A stretch of DNA of 64,000 bases from a bacterium (GCA_004563195.1 SFTJ01000001.1:1-64000); one strand, 5' to 3'; shown: positions 1 through 8,571, numbered from the stretch's first letter. The notes: generated by a model not told the origin, from the letters alone. Numbers and translations: made by a program.

Positions 1-98
1 CAAAAACCATTGCCAAAGACCCCGACAACGCAATTAAGGCCGAGGACGTAAGAGACATAGTATTGGCAGAAATAGAATACGAAAACAGTTTAAACTAA
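1..98 (+). CDS. C-terminal end of an unidentified protein (partial)
   Basis: An open frame enters from the left edge (codons start at base 3) and ends at TAA 96-98. It supplies about 31 residues ending in EIEYENSLN. The fragment is charged and lysine/glutamate-rich with no recognisable motif, so no function can be assigned. It ends 22 bases before the OmpA-like gene, with no -7 box between them, so the two may be co-transcribed. Confidence 0.5.
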   Translation, partial: KTIAKDPDNAIKAEDVRDIVLAEIEYENSLN

Positions 99-120
99 AG
101 CTATAAATTTATCATTAGAA

Positions 121-747
121 ATGATTAAGAATCTGATAATTGCAATGGCTGTGGCTACGATGGTGGTATGCTCGTTTTCGACCGATGCCAAAGAGAAGAC
201 CAAGAAGCAAAACATCGACATCTACGACCTCTCAATCGACGACAACATAGCTATGCCTGAGCTTGAAAAGCAAGCCGAAACCATCAAAAAGTTTCAGTAC
301 AATCAAGCCATAGCGCTCCAAAAGAACAAGCAAAATGTGGAGATGACTCGCGACGGAGAAGTGATAATTATCACCATTCCTGCAGGTCAATTGTTCGCGC
401 CTAACGACACCGTGCTCAGCGATATGGGTAAGAAGAGCATCGAACCCTTCCTTGGATACCTCAAGAACGAAGGACTCTACAAAATGCTCCTCGTGATGCA
501 CCACGACAACACAGGCTCCGATCGCTACATACTCAACCTCACAAAAGCCCGCGTAAATGCCATTTACGACTGGATAAGCAAGAATGCAAGTGTGGAGTAT
601 GTGGTGCCTTATGCATTAGGGTCGATAGAGCCACTTGTAGAGAACAATTCGGTAGCAAACCGCAAGTTCAATCGTCGTCTTGAAATCTACCTTGTGCCCG
701 AAGTGGGTATGATAAAGGCGGCTAAGAAGAAAAACATTACTTTATAA
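121..747 (+). CDS. OmpA-family outer-membrane/periplasmic protein
   Basis: 208 residues. A signal peptide (about residues 1-23, hydrophobic stretch IIAMAVATMVVCSF, then DAKEK) indicates export. The C-terminal 110 residues match the OmpA peptidoglycan-binding fold: LFAPNDTVLSDMGKK, a helix, LLVMHHDNTGSDRYNLxLTxARVxAIYDWI-like spacing, and a terminal NRKFNRRLEIYLVP strand resembling the usual N-R-R-V-E motif. There is no N-terminal beta-barrel and no obvious lipobox, so it is a short OmpA-C-domain protein that probably tethers to peptidoglycan. It lies just downstream of an unknown gene and 64 bases upstream of proS, which has its own promoter. Family call is firm; the exact role is unknown. 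Confidence 0.8.
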   Translation: MIKNLIIAMAVATMVVCSFSTDAKEKTKKQNIDIYDLSIDDNIAMPELEKQAETIKKFQYNQAIALQKNKQNVEMTRDGEVIIITIPAGQLFAPNDTVLSDMGKKSIEPFLGYLKNEGLYKMLLVMHHDNTGSDRYILNLTKARVNAIYDWISKNASVEYVVPYALGSIEPLVENNSVANRKFNRRLEIYLVPEVGMIKAAKKKNITL

Positions 748-769
748 TATGTTTATTATTAAGTTTTAG

Positions 770-777
770 TATCTTTG
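770..777 (+). promoter_or_regulatory. -7 promoter box for proS
   Basis: TATCTTTG matches the Bacteroidetes primary-sigma -7 consensus TAnnTTTG, 34 bases before the proS ATG. No clear -33 TTTG at the expected distance was found, so this rests on the -7 box. Confidence 0.6.
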
Positions 778-811
778 CAAATCAAAAAAAACGAGAACAT
801 TATAAACAACA

Positions 812-2293
812 ATGGCAAAAGAGCTTAAAGATTTAACAAAGAGAGCCGACAACTACTCGCAATGGTATAACGACCTTGTAATCAAGGCCGACCTTGCCGA
901 GCAATCGGCTGTTAGAGGCTGTATGGTAATCAAGCCATACGGATATGCAATTTGGGAAAAGATGCAACGCATTCTTGACGATATGTTCAAGGCAACCGGA
1001 CACGTAAATGCATATTTCCCGTTATTGATTCCAAAGTCATTCTTGAGTCGTGAAGCCGAACACGTGGAAGGCTTTGCCAAAGAATGTGCAGTAGTTACTC
1101 ACCACCGATTGATGAATGACCCTGAAGGTAAGGGTGTGGTGGTAGACCCGTCTGCTCGCCTCGATGAAGAATTGATTATTCGACCCACTTCAGAAACCAT
1201 CATTTGGAACACCTATAAGAATTGGATTAGCTCATATCGCGATCTTCCAATACTTTGCAACCAATGGGCCAACGTAATGCGTTGGGAAATGCGCACTCGC
1301 ATGTTCTTGCGCACAGCCGAATTCCTTTGGCAAGAAGGTCACACAGCACACGCCACTCGCGAAGAAGCTGAAGCTGAAGCGGTGAAAATGCTTAACGTAT
1401 ATGGCGATTTCGCCGAAAATTATATGGCAGTTCCGGTAATAAAGGGTGTAAAGTCGGCCAACGAACGCTTTGCCGGCGCTTTGGAAACTTACACCATCGA
1501 AGCTATGATGCAAGATGGCAAGGCTCTCCAGTCGGGTACATCGCACTTCCTCGGCCAAAACTTTGCCAAGGCTTTCGATGTGAAGTTTATCAACAAGAAC
1601 AACGAACTCGAATACGTATGGGCCACTTCATGGGGTGTATCCACTCGCTTGATGGGTGCTTTGATTATGACTCACTCCGACGACAACGGTCTTGTGTTGC
1701 CTCCTAAGTTGGCTCCTATTCAGGTGGTTATCGTTCCTATCTACAAGAGTCAGGAACAACTCGACACCATCAACAATCGCGTTAATCCTATGGTCGAAAA
1801 GCTTCGTTCGATGGGCATAAGCGTGAAATATGACAACGCCGATAACAAGCGTCCGGGCTTCAAGTTTGCCGATTACGAATTGAAGGGTGTGCCGGTACGT
1901 CTCGTTTTGGGCGCTCGCGACCTTGAAAACGGCACTATCGAAGTGATGCGTCGCGACACTCTCGAAAAGTCGACAGTGGCCATCGACGGCATCGAAGAAT
2001 ATGTAAAGACATTGCTCGATGATATTCAGGACAACATCTTCAAGAAAGCATTGAACCATCGCAGCGAAATGACCACCTATGTAGATACCTACGATGAGTT
2101 TAAGAAACAAATCGAAAAGGGTGGTTTCATTATGGCTCACTGGGATGGAACTCCTGAAACCGAAGAGAAGATTAAGGAAGAAACCAAAGCTACCATACGC
2201 TGTATACCCCTCGAAGGCGACAAGACTCCGGGCGTATGTATGGTGACAGGCAAACCATCGAAGCAACGCGTGGTATTTGCCCGCAACTATTAA
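812..2293 (+). CDS. proS: Prolyl-tRNA synthetase, archaeal/eukaryotic type
   Basis: 493 residues. Charges tRNA-Pro with proline in the cytoplasm. The N-terminus (DNYSQWYNDLVIKADLAE, then RGCMVIKPYGYAIWE) is the signature of the short ProRS group that lacks the editing domain inserted between motifs 2 and 3 of the long bacterial enzyme. Class II motif 2 is visible as RWEMRTRMFLRTAEFLWQEGHTAH-like sequence around residues 165-190; motif 3 follows near GVSTRLMGALIM. The anticodon-binding domain and the C-terminal zinc/extension domain typical of type-3 ProRS fill residues about 300-493, ending in KQRVVFARNY. It has its own promoter and a downstream hairpin, so it is probably monocistronic. Confidence 0.97.
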   Translation: MAKELKDLTKRADNYSQWYNDLVIKADLAEQSAVRGCMVIKPYGYAIWEKMQRILDDMFKATGHVNAYFPLLIPKSFLSREAEHVEGFAKECAVVTHHRLMNDPEGKGVVVDPSARLDEELIIRPTSETIIWNTYKNWISSYRDLPILCNQWANVMRWEMRTRMFLRTAEFLWQEGHTAHATREEAEAEAVKMLNVYGDFAENYMAVPVIKGVKSANERFAGALETYTIEAMMQDGKALQSGTSHFLGQNFAKAFDVKFINKNNELEYVWATSWGVSTRLMGALIMTHSDDNGLVLPPKLAPIQVVIVPIYKSQEQLDTINNRVNPMVEKLRSMGISVKYDNADNKRPGFKFADYELKGVPVRLVLGARDLENGTIEVMRRDTLEKSTVAIDGIEEYVKTLLDDIQDNIFKKALNHRSEMTTYVDTYDEFKKQIEKGGFIMAHWDGTPETEEKIKEETKATIRCIPLEGDKTPGVCMVTGKPSKQRVVFARNY

Positions 2294-2317
2294 TTAGCAT
2301 TTAATATTTAAGAGTAT

Positions 2318-2365
2318 AAGAAATCGCGAGTGCAGCAAAATGTGTGCTTGCGATTTCTTGTTTTA
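2318..2365. terminator. Hairpin terminator between convergent proS and the secreted-protein gene
   Basis: Perfect 10-base arms AAGAAATCGC (2318-2327) and GCGATTTCTT (2350-2359), followed by GTTTTATT on the plus strand. It sits between the proS stop and the stop of the convergent minus-strand gene, so it may serve both. Confidence 0.65.
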
Positions 2366-2371
2366 TTGAAG

Positions 2372-3454
2372 TCAGCGCTTGCGCGAAAAGCGAATCTGGG
2401 TGTTGAGTGTGGGGAAGCGCAAGGTGAGAATACTGCCGTTTTCGAGTGCTGCCGATAGGTCGTGAGGCATATATCGCATATCCGAATCATACCACACCAT
2501 ATCATATTCGTCGATAAAAGTGGTTTTCGTTAGGCGGCCCTTGAGCATTCCCTCATGCCAATTGCGAGAATTAACCACAGCCCCTGACACATAGATAATA
2601 TCATAGCCTCCCGAGGTGTTTTTTACTACGGCTATCTCATATCGTCCGCCGAGTTTTGCCTTCTTTTCCTCCATTTCTCTATCGAGATATTGCCAATATC
2701 CTTCCATAGGGTCGGTGCTCGATGCAAATTGTTCGTCAAGCAATTCAGTAGTCCACTCGGTGGCAAGAGCCGTAGCTGGATTGACTTCCGATTTCGTCAC
2801 AAAACGCTCCACAGTCAGCCGGCTCGCTGCTCCTGCATAGATGCCCGACATAAATCGACTCTCATACTCTATATTTTGCGTCGACAGCACCTCTCGTAGA
2901 GTTTTTCTACCTATTTTCACCACAGTATTGCCTTCGGCATGTTCCACCGAGAGCAGATTATCGCCCTCGTAGAAGTCTACACCATCATTTATAGTGGTAG
3001 TGGCAACGATAGTTTCCATACCGCCACACACTTTCAGCAACGAGCAGTGCATCTCACGATGCTCGGTTACATCACGATGCGACGAAGTAGTGCAATGCAG
3101 CACCACGGCACAATAATTAGCATTATCAGCATAGTTGAACACAACGCCCCAATGAGGATTAGCTATTTTTATACTTTTGTTGCCATCGGCTTTAACCTTA
3201 AAAGTTTTATTTTCACCGTTATGCTTATTGGCAAAGCGCACCACGATGCGAAACTTATAGCTGTCGACCCTCACAGTGTCAACCGCTATTATCGGCGAAG
3301 CAGTGGCATTATCCACAATCATTCGGTTGTCGACAACCGAGGCATCGGGGAACCCAGAGAACTGATTGAGATACGACTGATGTGTAGTTTTGGCAGCAGC
3401 TGTCAGACAAGCTGCCGCAATAAATATAATATTTAGAAATCCACGCATTTTCAT
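2372..3454 (-). CDS. Secreted protein of unknown function
   Basis: 360 residues from the ATG at 3454. A signal peptide (MKMRGFLNIIFIAAACLTAAAK) predicts export. The body is mostly beta-type sequence with repeated D/V/T-rich strands (residues about 30-200) and could include a LamG-like or DUF1080-like sandwich; this is a guess from texture. A charged helix near residue 265 (YLDREMEEKKAKLGGRY) is followed by a second beta region ending in TLRFPTLNTQIRFSRKR. No catalytic motif is recognised. A longer reading to 3481 is possible but crosses the putative -7 box, so I chose 3454; an ATG at 3448 would also fit. Confidence 0.6.
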   Translation of the reverse strand: MKMRGFLNIIFIAAACLTAAAKTTHQSYLNQFSGFPDASVVDNRMIVDNATASPIIAVDTVRVDSYKFRIVVRFANKHNGENKTFKVKADGNKSIKIANPHWGVVFNYADNANYCAVVLHCTTSSHRDVTEHREMHCSLLKVCGGMETIVATTTINDGVDFYEGDNLLSVEHAEGNTVVKIGRKTLREVLSTQNIEYESRFMSGIYAGAASRLTVERFVTKSEVNPATALATEWTTELLDEQFASSTDPMEGYWQYLDREMEEKKAKLGGRYEIAVVKNTSGGYDIIYVSGAVVNSRNWHEGMLKGRLTKTTFIDEYDMVWYDSDMRYMPHDLSAALENGSILTLRFPTLNTQIRFSRKR

Positions 3455-3459
3455 TGCTA

Positions 3460-3467
3460 CAAATGTA
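3460..3467 (-). promoter_or_regulatory. -7 box directly abutting the start of the secreted-protein gene
   Basis: On the minus strand this reads TACATTTG (TAnnTTTG), with CAAA on the plus strand at 3490-3493 as a possible -33 element (22-base spacer). The ATG at 3454 begins only five bases after the box, which would give a leaderless or nearly leaderless mRNA. Confidence 0.5.
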
Positions 3468-3582
3468 ATAAAATTATTCAAATATTCGCCAAAACGGGCT
3501 ATTATATGATTATCTCAGTAGTTCGAGTGTGCCATCCGTGAGTAATCCACTACAAGTTTATGATAGATTCGATATTTTTTAG

Positions 3583-3590
3583 TATCTTTG
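3583..3590 (+). promoter_or_regulatory. -7 box for the LysE-family gene
   Basis: TATCTTTG 20 bases before the ATG at 3611, giving a short leader. Confidence 0.6.
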
Positions 3591-3610
3591 CAAGGTTATA
3601 ACTACGCCAA

Positions 3611-4315
3611 ATGGAAGAATATATATATATAATAACTCGCGCTTTTGCCATAGGTCTGCTGATATCAGCCCCAATGGGTCCTATCGGCGTATTATGTATA
3701 CAGCGCACTCTTTCAAAAGGTAGGTTGGCAGGATTCTACACCGGCATAGGTGCTGCAATTTCCGACTTGATTTATTGTTTGCTCACAGGTCTTGGGCTTT
3801 CGTTTATTACCGATTTTGTGGAGACCAATCGAAATATTCTGCAAGTAATAGGTAGTGCGGTTTTGCTTGCTTACGCTATTTTCCTTATCAAAGGCAAGAA
3901 GAAACCTAAAACGAGCGACACCTCGGCAAAGCATCTGGGCGAATCAGTTACCGATAATCCTACCGTAAAACAGCATACTCATCTGCAAGACCTCTTGACC
4001 GGGTTTTTTCTCACGTTCTCCAATCCTTTGATAGTTTTCCTTATCATAGGTTTGTTTGCTCGTTTCAACTTCCTTCTGCCTGAATATCATTGGCATCACT
4101 ATCTGTTAGGATATATTTTTATAGTTGTGGGAGCCCTAAGTTGGTGGACGCTGATTACCCGATTTGTTGATACTGTGCGAAGTAAATTCAGCATCGACAC
4201 CATGCATAAACTCAATAAGATGATTGGTTTGATTATCTTAATTATGTCGATGGTAGGAATATTCACCGGATTGCTCGATTATCTCACATTGCCTCAAATA
4301 GGCGCGCTACTATAA
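3611..4315 (+). CDS. LysE/RhtB-family amino-acid exporter
   Basis: 234 residues, inner-membrane protein with about six hydrophobic helices. The N-terminal motif ISAPMGPIGVLCIQRTLSKGRLAGFYTG is the LysE family signature (PGP-like turn followed by a basic loop and G-rich helix). The second half, with FFLTFSNPLIVFLIIGLFA, carries the family's conserved NP in helix 4. Substrate cannot be predicted: members export lysine, threonine, homoserine or other metabolites. It has its own promoter and is followed 42 bases later by an Ntn hydrolase gene on the same strand. Confidence 0.85.
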   Translation: MEEYIYIITRAFAIGLLISAPMGPIGVLCIQRTLSKGRLAGFYTGIGAAISDLIYCLLTGLGLSFITDFVETNRNILQVIGSAVLLAYAIFLIKGKKKPKTSDTSAKHLGESVTDNPTVKQHTHLQDLLTGFFLTFSNPLIVFLIIGLFARFNFLLPEYHWHHYLLGYIFIVVGALSWWTLITRFVDTVRSKFSIDTMHKLNKMIGLIILIMSMVGIFTGLLDYLTLPQIGALL

Positions 4316-4357
4316 AATGGTGGCGATGTCTAAGAGCAAATTACACCCGATTTGATT

Positions 4358-5479
4358 ATGAAACGAATAGCATTTACCTTACTTCTGGCACTTTCGGCTA
4401 CTGCTGCAGTATTTGCTTGCACATCGGCTATCGTGTCGGCCAATAAAACGCTCAACGGTCGACCACTTTTGTGGAAACATCGCGACACCGGCGAAGAGAA
4501 TAATAAGGTGGAGCGCACTCCTGCCGGCGAGGGCGTGTTTGAGCATGTGGCTCTTTACAATGCAAGCGATACGCTTAGCCGTGAGGCTTGGATGGGGTAT
4601 AACTCCGAAGGCTTCGCCATCATGAACACCGCATCGTATAATCTCAAAAACGACACTGTAAGTTCCATAAACATGGATAAAGAGGGTGTGGTGATGAAGA
4701 TAGCTCTGAGTAGATGCAGAACGGTAGACGATTTTGAGCAATTGCTTCTCACACTGCCCAAACCACTCGGCGTGGAAGCCAATTTCGGTGTAATAGATGC
4801 TCAAGGCAATGGTGCATATTTCGAAACCAATAACTACACTTTCACTCGCTTTGATCTTAAAGATGCCCCCGATGGAGTGTTGATACGCACCAATTATTCT
4901 TATAGCGGACGCCCTGATGAAGGTATGGGTTACGTTCGCGAAGCCAACGAAAAGCATCTCATAGCGCAGCATGTGGAGAAGGGCGATTTTACACCTGTGG
5001 TTTTCACCGAAGAAATATCCAAGACCTATTATCATAGCGTTCTTGACAAAGATTTTACTCACGAAGGACTTGAGTGGATTGTAGACCAAGACTTTATTCC
5101 TCGCCGCATTTCCACAGCATCGTGCTGCATTGAAGGTATAAAGCCCGGCGAGAATCCTGCCACCACAGCTATGTGGATTGGGATAGGCTTTCCGCCTTGC
5201 TCTGAGTTGCGAATGGTCTTGCTTGGCGAAAACGGTGTGCCCGAAGAACTGCAAGGCAAGCTACCCAATGGCCATTCCGAACTTTGCGACATGGTAGTGG
5301 CACGCAAAAACGAGGTGTTTCCCATAAAACGAGGTAACGGCAAGTATTACCTCCATATTGCGTTGCTATACAATGCTGAGGGCACCGGCTATTGCCAAAA
5401 ACTCATCCCGGAGAATATGAAATTATATAAAAAATATAATAAGCAACTCAACAATTTGCGCAAGAAACTAAATAAATAG
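4358..5479 (+). CDS. Secreted Ntn hydrolase (choloylglycine hydrolase / C45 / linear-amide hydrolase type)
   Basis: 373 residues. A signal peptide (MKRIAFTLLLALSATAAVFA) ends immediately before CTSAI, so signal cleavage would expose an N-terminal Cys21, the nucleophile of this superfamily. Downstream positions fit the fold: NGRPLLWKHRD supplies the Arg-x-x-Asp-like element seen after the nucleophile in bile-salt and penicillin-V acylases, and GFAIMNTASYNL resembles the conserved Asn-containing strand. Substrate (bile salt, N-acyl amide, peptide) cannot be read from sequence. A TTG six bases upstream extends the frame, but the ATG at 4358 is preferred because it starts MKR. DUF486 follows eight bases after the stop, so they are probably co-transcribed. 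Confidence 0.75.
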   Translation: MKRIAFTLLLALSATAAVFACTSAIVSANKTLNGRPLLWKHRDTGEENNKVERTPAGEGVFEHVALYNASDTLSREAWMGYNSEGFAIMNTASYNLKNDTVSSINMDKEGVVMKIALSRCRTVDDFEQLLLTLPKPLGVEANFGVIDAQGNGAYFETNNYTFTRFDLKDAPDGVLIRTNYSYSGRPDEGMGYVREANEKHLIAQHVEKGDFTPVVFTEEISKTYYHSVLDKDFTHEGLEWIVDQDFIPRRISTASCCIEGIKPGENPATTAMWIGIGFPPCSELRMVLLGENGVPEELQGKLPNGHSELCDMVVARKNEVFPIKRGNGKYYLHIALLYNAEGTGYCQKLIPENMKLYKKYNKQLNNLRKKLNK

Positions 5480-5487
5480 CATTTATT

Positions 5488-5874
5488 ATGTGGAGTAATA
5501 TATTTTTAACCGTTGCATTGCTGATTATCTCCAATGTGTTTATGACATTTGCGTGGTACGGCCACTTGAAATTACAAAATATGGGCATCAGCACCGGATG
5601 GCCCATCTATCTGGTGGTGCTCGTGTCGTGGGGTATAGCCCTGTTTGAGTATGCATTTCAAGTACCCGCCAATCGCATAGGTTATATCGAAAACGGCGGC
5701 TCGTTTTCGCTGATACAGCTCAAGGTGATACAAGAAGTGATTACGCTTACAGTGTTTACTATCGTAGCCACATTGCTGTTTAAGGGCGAATCGCTGCGTT
5801 GGAATCATGTGGTGAGCTTTTTGTTCCTCATAGCTGCTGTGTATTTCGCATTTATGGATTCTTCGTCGAAATAA
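5488..5874 (+). CDS. DUF486 / DMT-like small membrane protein
   Basis: 128 residues with four hydrophobic segments, the size and layout of the DUF486 family (distant relatives of EmrE-type DMT transporters). Recognisable pieces are NVFMTFAWYGHLKL, FEYAFQVPANRIGY and the LKVIQEVITLTVF helix. Family members have no settled function. It starts eight bases after the Ntn hydrolase stop and is followed 11 bases later by the next gene. Confidence 0.85.
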   Translation: MWSNIFLTVALLIISNVFMTFAWYGHLKLQNMGISTGWPIYLVVLVSWGIALFEYAFQVPANRIGYIENGGSFSLIQLKVIQEVITLTVFTIVATLLFKGESLRWNHVVSFLFLIAAVYFAFMDSSSK

Positions 5875-5885
5875 CACCCCGAGCC

Positions 5886-6359
5886 ATGCACTTTGAGCCG
5901 TTTGCCATATCATCAGCTATCTACACCAAACTCGTGTTTCGTGGCTATTTCGCTCGATATTGGTGGCTCTATGCACTGCCTTTGTCGATATTGATAATTC
6001 TCACGTTTTATAACATCAATTTTTTATACACCATTCTCATACTTTGCTTCATAGTGTATCCTATGGCATTGATAATGGTGTATTTTTGGTATCTCCTCAC
6101 CGGAGAGATACGATGGTCGATACTCGAGAAAGAGATGGCTATTAGCGACTCCGGAATAATGCTTACTTTCGAAGGTTTCACCAAAGAATTGCAGTGGGAT
6201 GAGTTTTCGGGATTTAGCACCACCGGCAAATACTTGTTCCTGAAGTTAAAGGTACGGCGCTTTACTTATTTCGTTATCCCGTTCGATGTTTTCGCCGATA
6301 AAGAACAACTTCGCAAATTTGTAAAGATGCTCAACAGCCATAATATCATCATCAACTAA
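5886..6359 (+). CDS. YcxB-like membrane protein
   Basis: 157 residues from the ATG at 5886; an upstream in-frame start at 5799 would overlap DUF486 and is rejected. Two adjacent hydrophobic helices (about residues 25-70) are followed by a soluble beta-rich domain (SILEKEMAISDSGIMLTF, KELQWDEFSGFSTTGKYLFLKL) and a terminal helix. This is the arrangement of YcxB-like C-terminal domains, with a PH-like fold. Function unknown. Last gene of the run beginning at the LysE or Ntn-hydrolase gene. Confidence 0.6.
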   Translation: MHFEPFAISSAIYTKLVFRGYFARYWWLYALPLSILIILTFYNINFLYTILILCFIVYPMALIMVYFWYLLTGEIRWSILEKEMAISDSGIMLTFEGFTKELQWDEFSGFSTTGKYLFLKLKVRRFTYFVIPFDVFADKEQLRKFVKMLNSHNIIIN

Positions 6360-6396
6360 CCGATACTAAAAAAAGTTTACATTTTTCATCAAATTC

Positions 6397-6425
6397 TTGT
6401 TACATCTGTCCCCCTTTTGCGTTAA
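6397..6425 (+). promoter_or_regulatory. Possible self-recognised ECF promoter of the sigma operon
   Basis: TTGTTACA (6397-6404) followed after 14 bases by GCGTTAA (6419-6425), with a C/T-rich spacer, differs from the housekeeping TAnnTTTG pattern. It resembles the -35 TTACA / -10 GCGT layout often seen before Bacteroidetes ECF sigma genes. Autoregulation is inferred from position. Confidence 0.4.
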
Positions 6426-6450
6426 TCAAATGAACGACGGAAGAAATAAA

Positions 6451-6951
6451 ATGGATTACAAGGAATTTGAGACAATAGCGCCGAGGTTGCGCTCGCTATC
6501 GATGCAAACGTCAAGAATGATGGGCGTCAACGACGATGATGCCGATGACATCGCTCAAGATGTGCTGCTGAAAATATGGATGATGCGCTCCGACTTGCAG
6601 CGATTTCACTCAATAGAGGCATTAACAGTGGTGGCTACCAAGCATGTAGCTATCGACATGTATCGCCGCCGAAAGAATTCGCTACCGATTACCGACGACA
6701 TCGATTCAATTCTTGTAGATAACAATACTCCGCTCCGACAAATAATCAGTGACGAAACCAAAAAATGGATTGAAGAACGTACTCGCGCCTTGCCCAATAA
6801 AGAGCACACTGTGCTCCGATTGCGGCAGGTGGAGAAGCGAGAATATTCCGAGATTGCTCAAATAATGGGCATAGAGGAAACTACGGCAAGAGTAATACTC
6901 TCAAGAGCAAGAAAACATCTATTACAACAATTCAACAACTATCTGAAATGA
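6451..6951 (+). CDS. ECF-type RNA polymerase sigma factor
   Basis: 166 residues from the ATG at 6451 (an ATG at 6430 is also possible). Region 2 is clear: DDADDIAQDVLLKIWMM, then TVVATKHVAIDMYRRRKN for DNA melting. A short linker leads to region 4, KEHTVLRLRQVEKREYSEIAQIMGIEETTARVILSRARKHL, an HTH that reads the -35. No regions 1 or 3 are present, as expected for ECF factors. Its stop overlaps the start of the anti-sigma-like gene (ATGA), so the two are translationally coupled. The likely promoter just upstream may be its own target. Confidence 0.9.
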   Translation: MDYKEFETIAPRLRSLSMQTSRMMGVNDDDADDIAQDVLLKIWMMRSDLQRFHSIEALTVVATKHVAIDMYRRRKNSLPITDDIDSILVDNNTPLRQIISDETKKWIEERTRALPNKEHTVLRLRQVEKREYSEIAQIMGIEETTARVILSRARKHLLQQFNNYLK

Positions 6952-7610
6952 ATTACGACAAGCAATATATCGAACAACTCCTTAATAGATTTCTCGAAGG
7001 GGAGAGTACAATAGCCGAGGAAGAAATCCTCGCCCGATACTTTGCTACTCACACAGTTGATAGCGAATGGGAACCTTACAAACAGATGTTTGCATATTTC
7101 GAATCAGGTATGTCCGCCGACAATGCACCCGGCGCAGCATCAACTAACATTATTAAAGTGAATTGGCGCAAGGTAATGGGCATAGCAGCTTCGGTGGCTA
7201 TAATGCTGGGTATAGGCGTAACAGCGTTAATATATAATTATAGTAAACCTGCAAAGCAAAACATACTGATAGACCCGGCAGTACCGCCCCACGAAGTGCT
7301 TTCGCACAACACTTCTTCGGAACCGGAAACTATCAAGCCATGCGACGCTTCGGAAGGTGATATCAAAACTATTAAGCGCACCCCACAACGTGCTTCAAGT
7401 AGCAGTAGGGCAGCAATAGAAATAGAAATTGCCGAGAAAAAATACGCAGAACAAAAAGCCGAGGAGATGCAATGGGTAGAAGATGCGATTGCAGCTACTT
7501 ATGCACAAGCAGAACAGCAACAATTGGAACTCGAAAGGCAGATAGAACGAGAGTACGAGCAAACCTGTCTGGCACAACTGCCGGAAGAACCGGTAATTCC
7601 CGTTCCATAA
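6948..7610 (+). CDS. Probable membrane anti-sigma factor
   Basis: 220 residues. The N-terminal 70 residues (MNYDKQYIEQLLNRFLEGEST, AEEEILARYF) resemble the helical sigma-binding domain of Bacteroidetes anti-sigma factors but lack the zinc HxxxCxxC motif. One transmembrane segment (about residues 76-97, GIAASVAIMLGIGVTALIYN) puts a roughly 120-residue tail in the periplasm. That tail is Glu/Gln-rich and likely coiled coil (AEKKYAEQKAEEMQWVEDAI), ending in PEEPVIPVP. The four-base overlap with the sigma gene and the topology support an anti-sigma role; direct family assignment is weaker. Confidence 0.65.
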   Translation: MNYDKQYIEQLLNRFLEGESTIAEEEILARYFATHTVDSEWEPYKQMFAYFESGMSADNAPGAASTNIIKVNWRKVMGIAASVAIMLGIGVTALIYNYSKPAKQNILIDPAVPPHEVLSHNTSSEPETIKPCDASEGDIKTIKRTPQRASSSSRAAIEIEIAEKKYAEQKAEEMQWVEDAIAATYAQAEQQQLELERQIEREYEQTCLAQLPEEPVIPVP

Positions 7611-7645
7611 TCAACAATATTTGATAATAAACCTAAATAACATAT

Positions 7646-8521
7646 ATGACAATGAAAAATAGAGCACTATTATTAATTATGGTAATTGCAGCAGCATTTC
7701 ACTGCTTTGCAACACAATCAGATATCGAAAAGGCTTTTGTAAAATTAAGCCAATCAAAATATGTTTATGCTTCAGAGAACTACTCAAGCACAAGCAGTGG
7801 CAACAAGGCAGCTGAATTGCGTGTTATAAAGTTCAGAATTCCTGAAAGCAAAACAGACTTGATAAACAATGCCACCAGGGCATTAGATGACATTGAAAAT
7901 GCTACATTCAAAGCCTGCAAGAAAGGTGATGGCTCAGACTCTTATTCCATAGCATTCGAAGAGAATAAATCGGTAATAGTGGGTGGAGCCGATATGAACG
8001 TCTACATTGTTTCCATCCCTGATGAAAGCACAGAAAACTTCCGCACCGTTTATGCAATAGAGTGGAAAACGAAAGGCGATATCATAGAAGGGAAAACCGT
8101 GTATGCCAACAGCCCAAAACCGGATAATCAATACAAAGATGTACTAACTTACAGTAAAGTATTCGGATCGAAGAGTGATTTGGGCCAATTAGCTTCTACC
8201 ATAACTATTAACAGAGAAAACTCTACTACTTCTTGGTTATCGAGATTTGAATTCTACTGCAACGGAATACAGCAGTATAATGATACTTCGAGCATTGTCT
8301 CGGCTTATGCAAACAATATCTACAAACTGACTTGCGATTGCAGTATACTCGATGAATATGAACTTAGTCTTGTGCAAGAACAATTAGAAGACATTTTCGA
8401 AAAGTTTGAAGACGAGGATGTGTCGATAGTGGTGAAAGGACTTCTGAAAAAGTCGATAAAAAACATCCAAACAGCCATTAAAACACTGCAAAATGCAGAA
8501 GAAGAGGAATCGAAAGAATAA
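7646..8521 (+). CDS. Secreted protein of the sigma operon, function unknown
   Basis: 291 residues with a signal peptide (MKNRALLLIMVIAAAFHCFA; a start at 7652 is equally possible). The mature part alternates strands and short helices with many Ser/Thr/Lys, and the C-terminus is a charged helix (LVQEQLEDIFEKFEDEDVSI, ending EEEESKE). No lipobox and no recognised domain. It starts 35 bases after the anti-sigma-like gene with no promoter box between, so it is probably the third gene of the ECF operon. By analogy with other sigma/anti-sigma/secreted-protein sets it may be the output or a modulator of that circuit. Confidence 0.65.
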   Translation: MTMKNRALLLIMVIAAAFHCFATQSDIEKAFVKLSQSKYVYASENYSSTSSGNKAAELRVIKFRIPESKTDLINNATRALDDIENATFKACKKGDGSDSYSIAFEENKSVIVGGADMNVYIVSIPDESTENFRTVYAIEWKTKGDIIEGKTVYANSPKPDNQYKDVLTYSKVFGSKSDLGQLASTITINRENSTTSWLSRFEFYCNGIQQYNDTSSIVSAYANNIYKLTCDCSILDEYELSLVQEQLEDIFEKFEDEDVSIVVKGLLKKSIKNIQTAIKTLQNAEEEESKE

Positions 8522-8571
8522 AACGACAATATTTTCGTAGTTCGAAATTCGATATTTCGAAAATTATAACG

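Noticed and set aside
5799..5885. N-terminal extension of the YcxB-like protein
   Set aside because: It overlaps DUF486 and adds a Cys-rich stretch unlike the family; ATG 5886 is the natural start.
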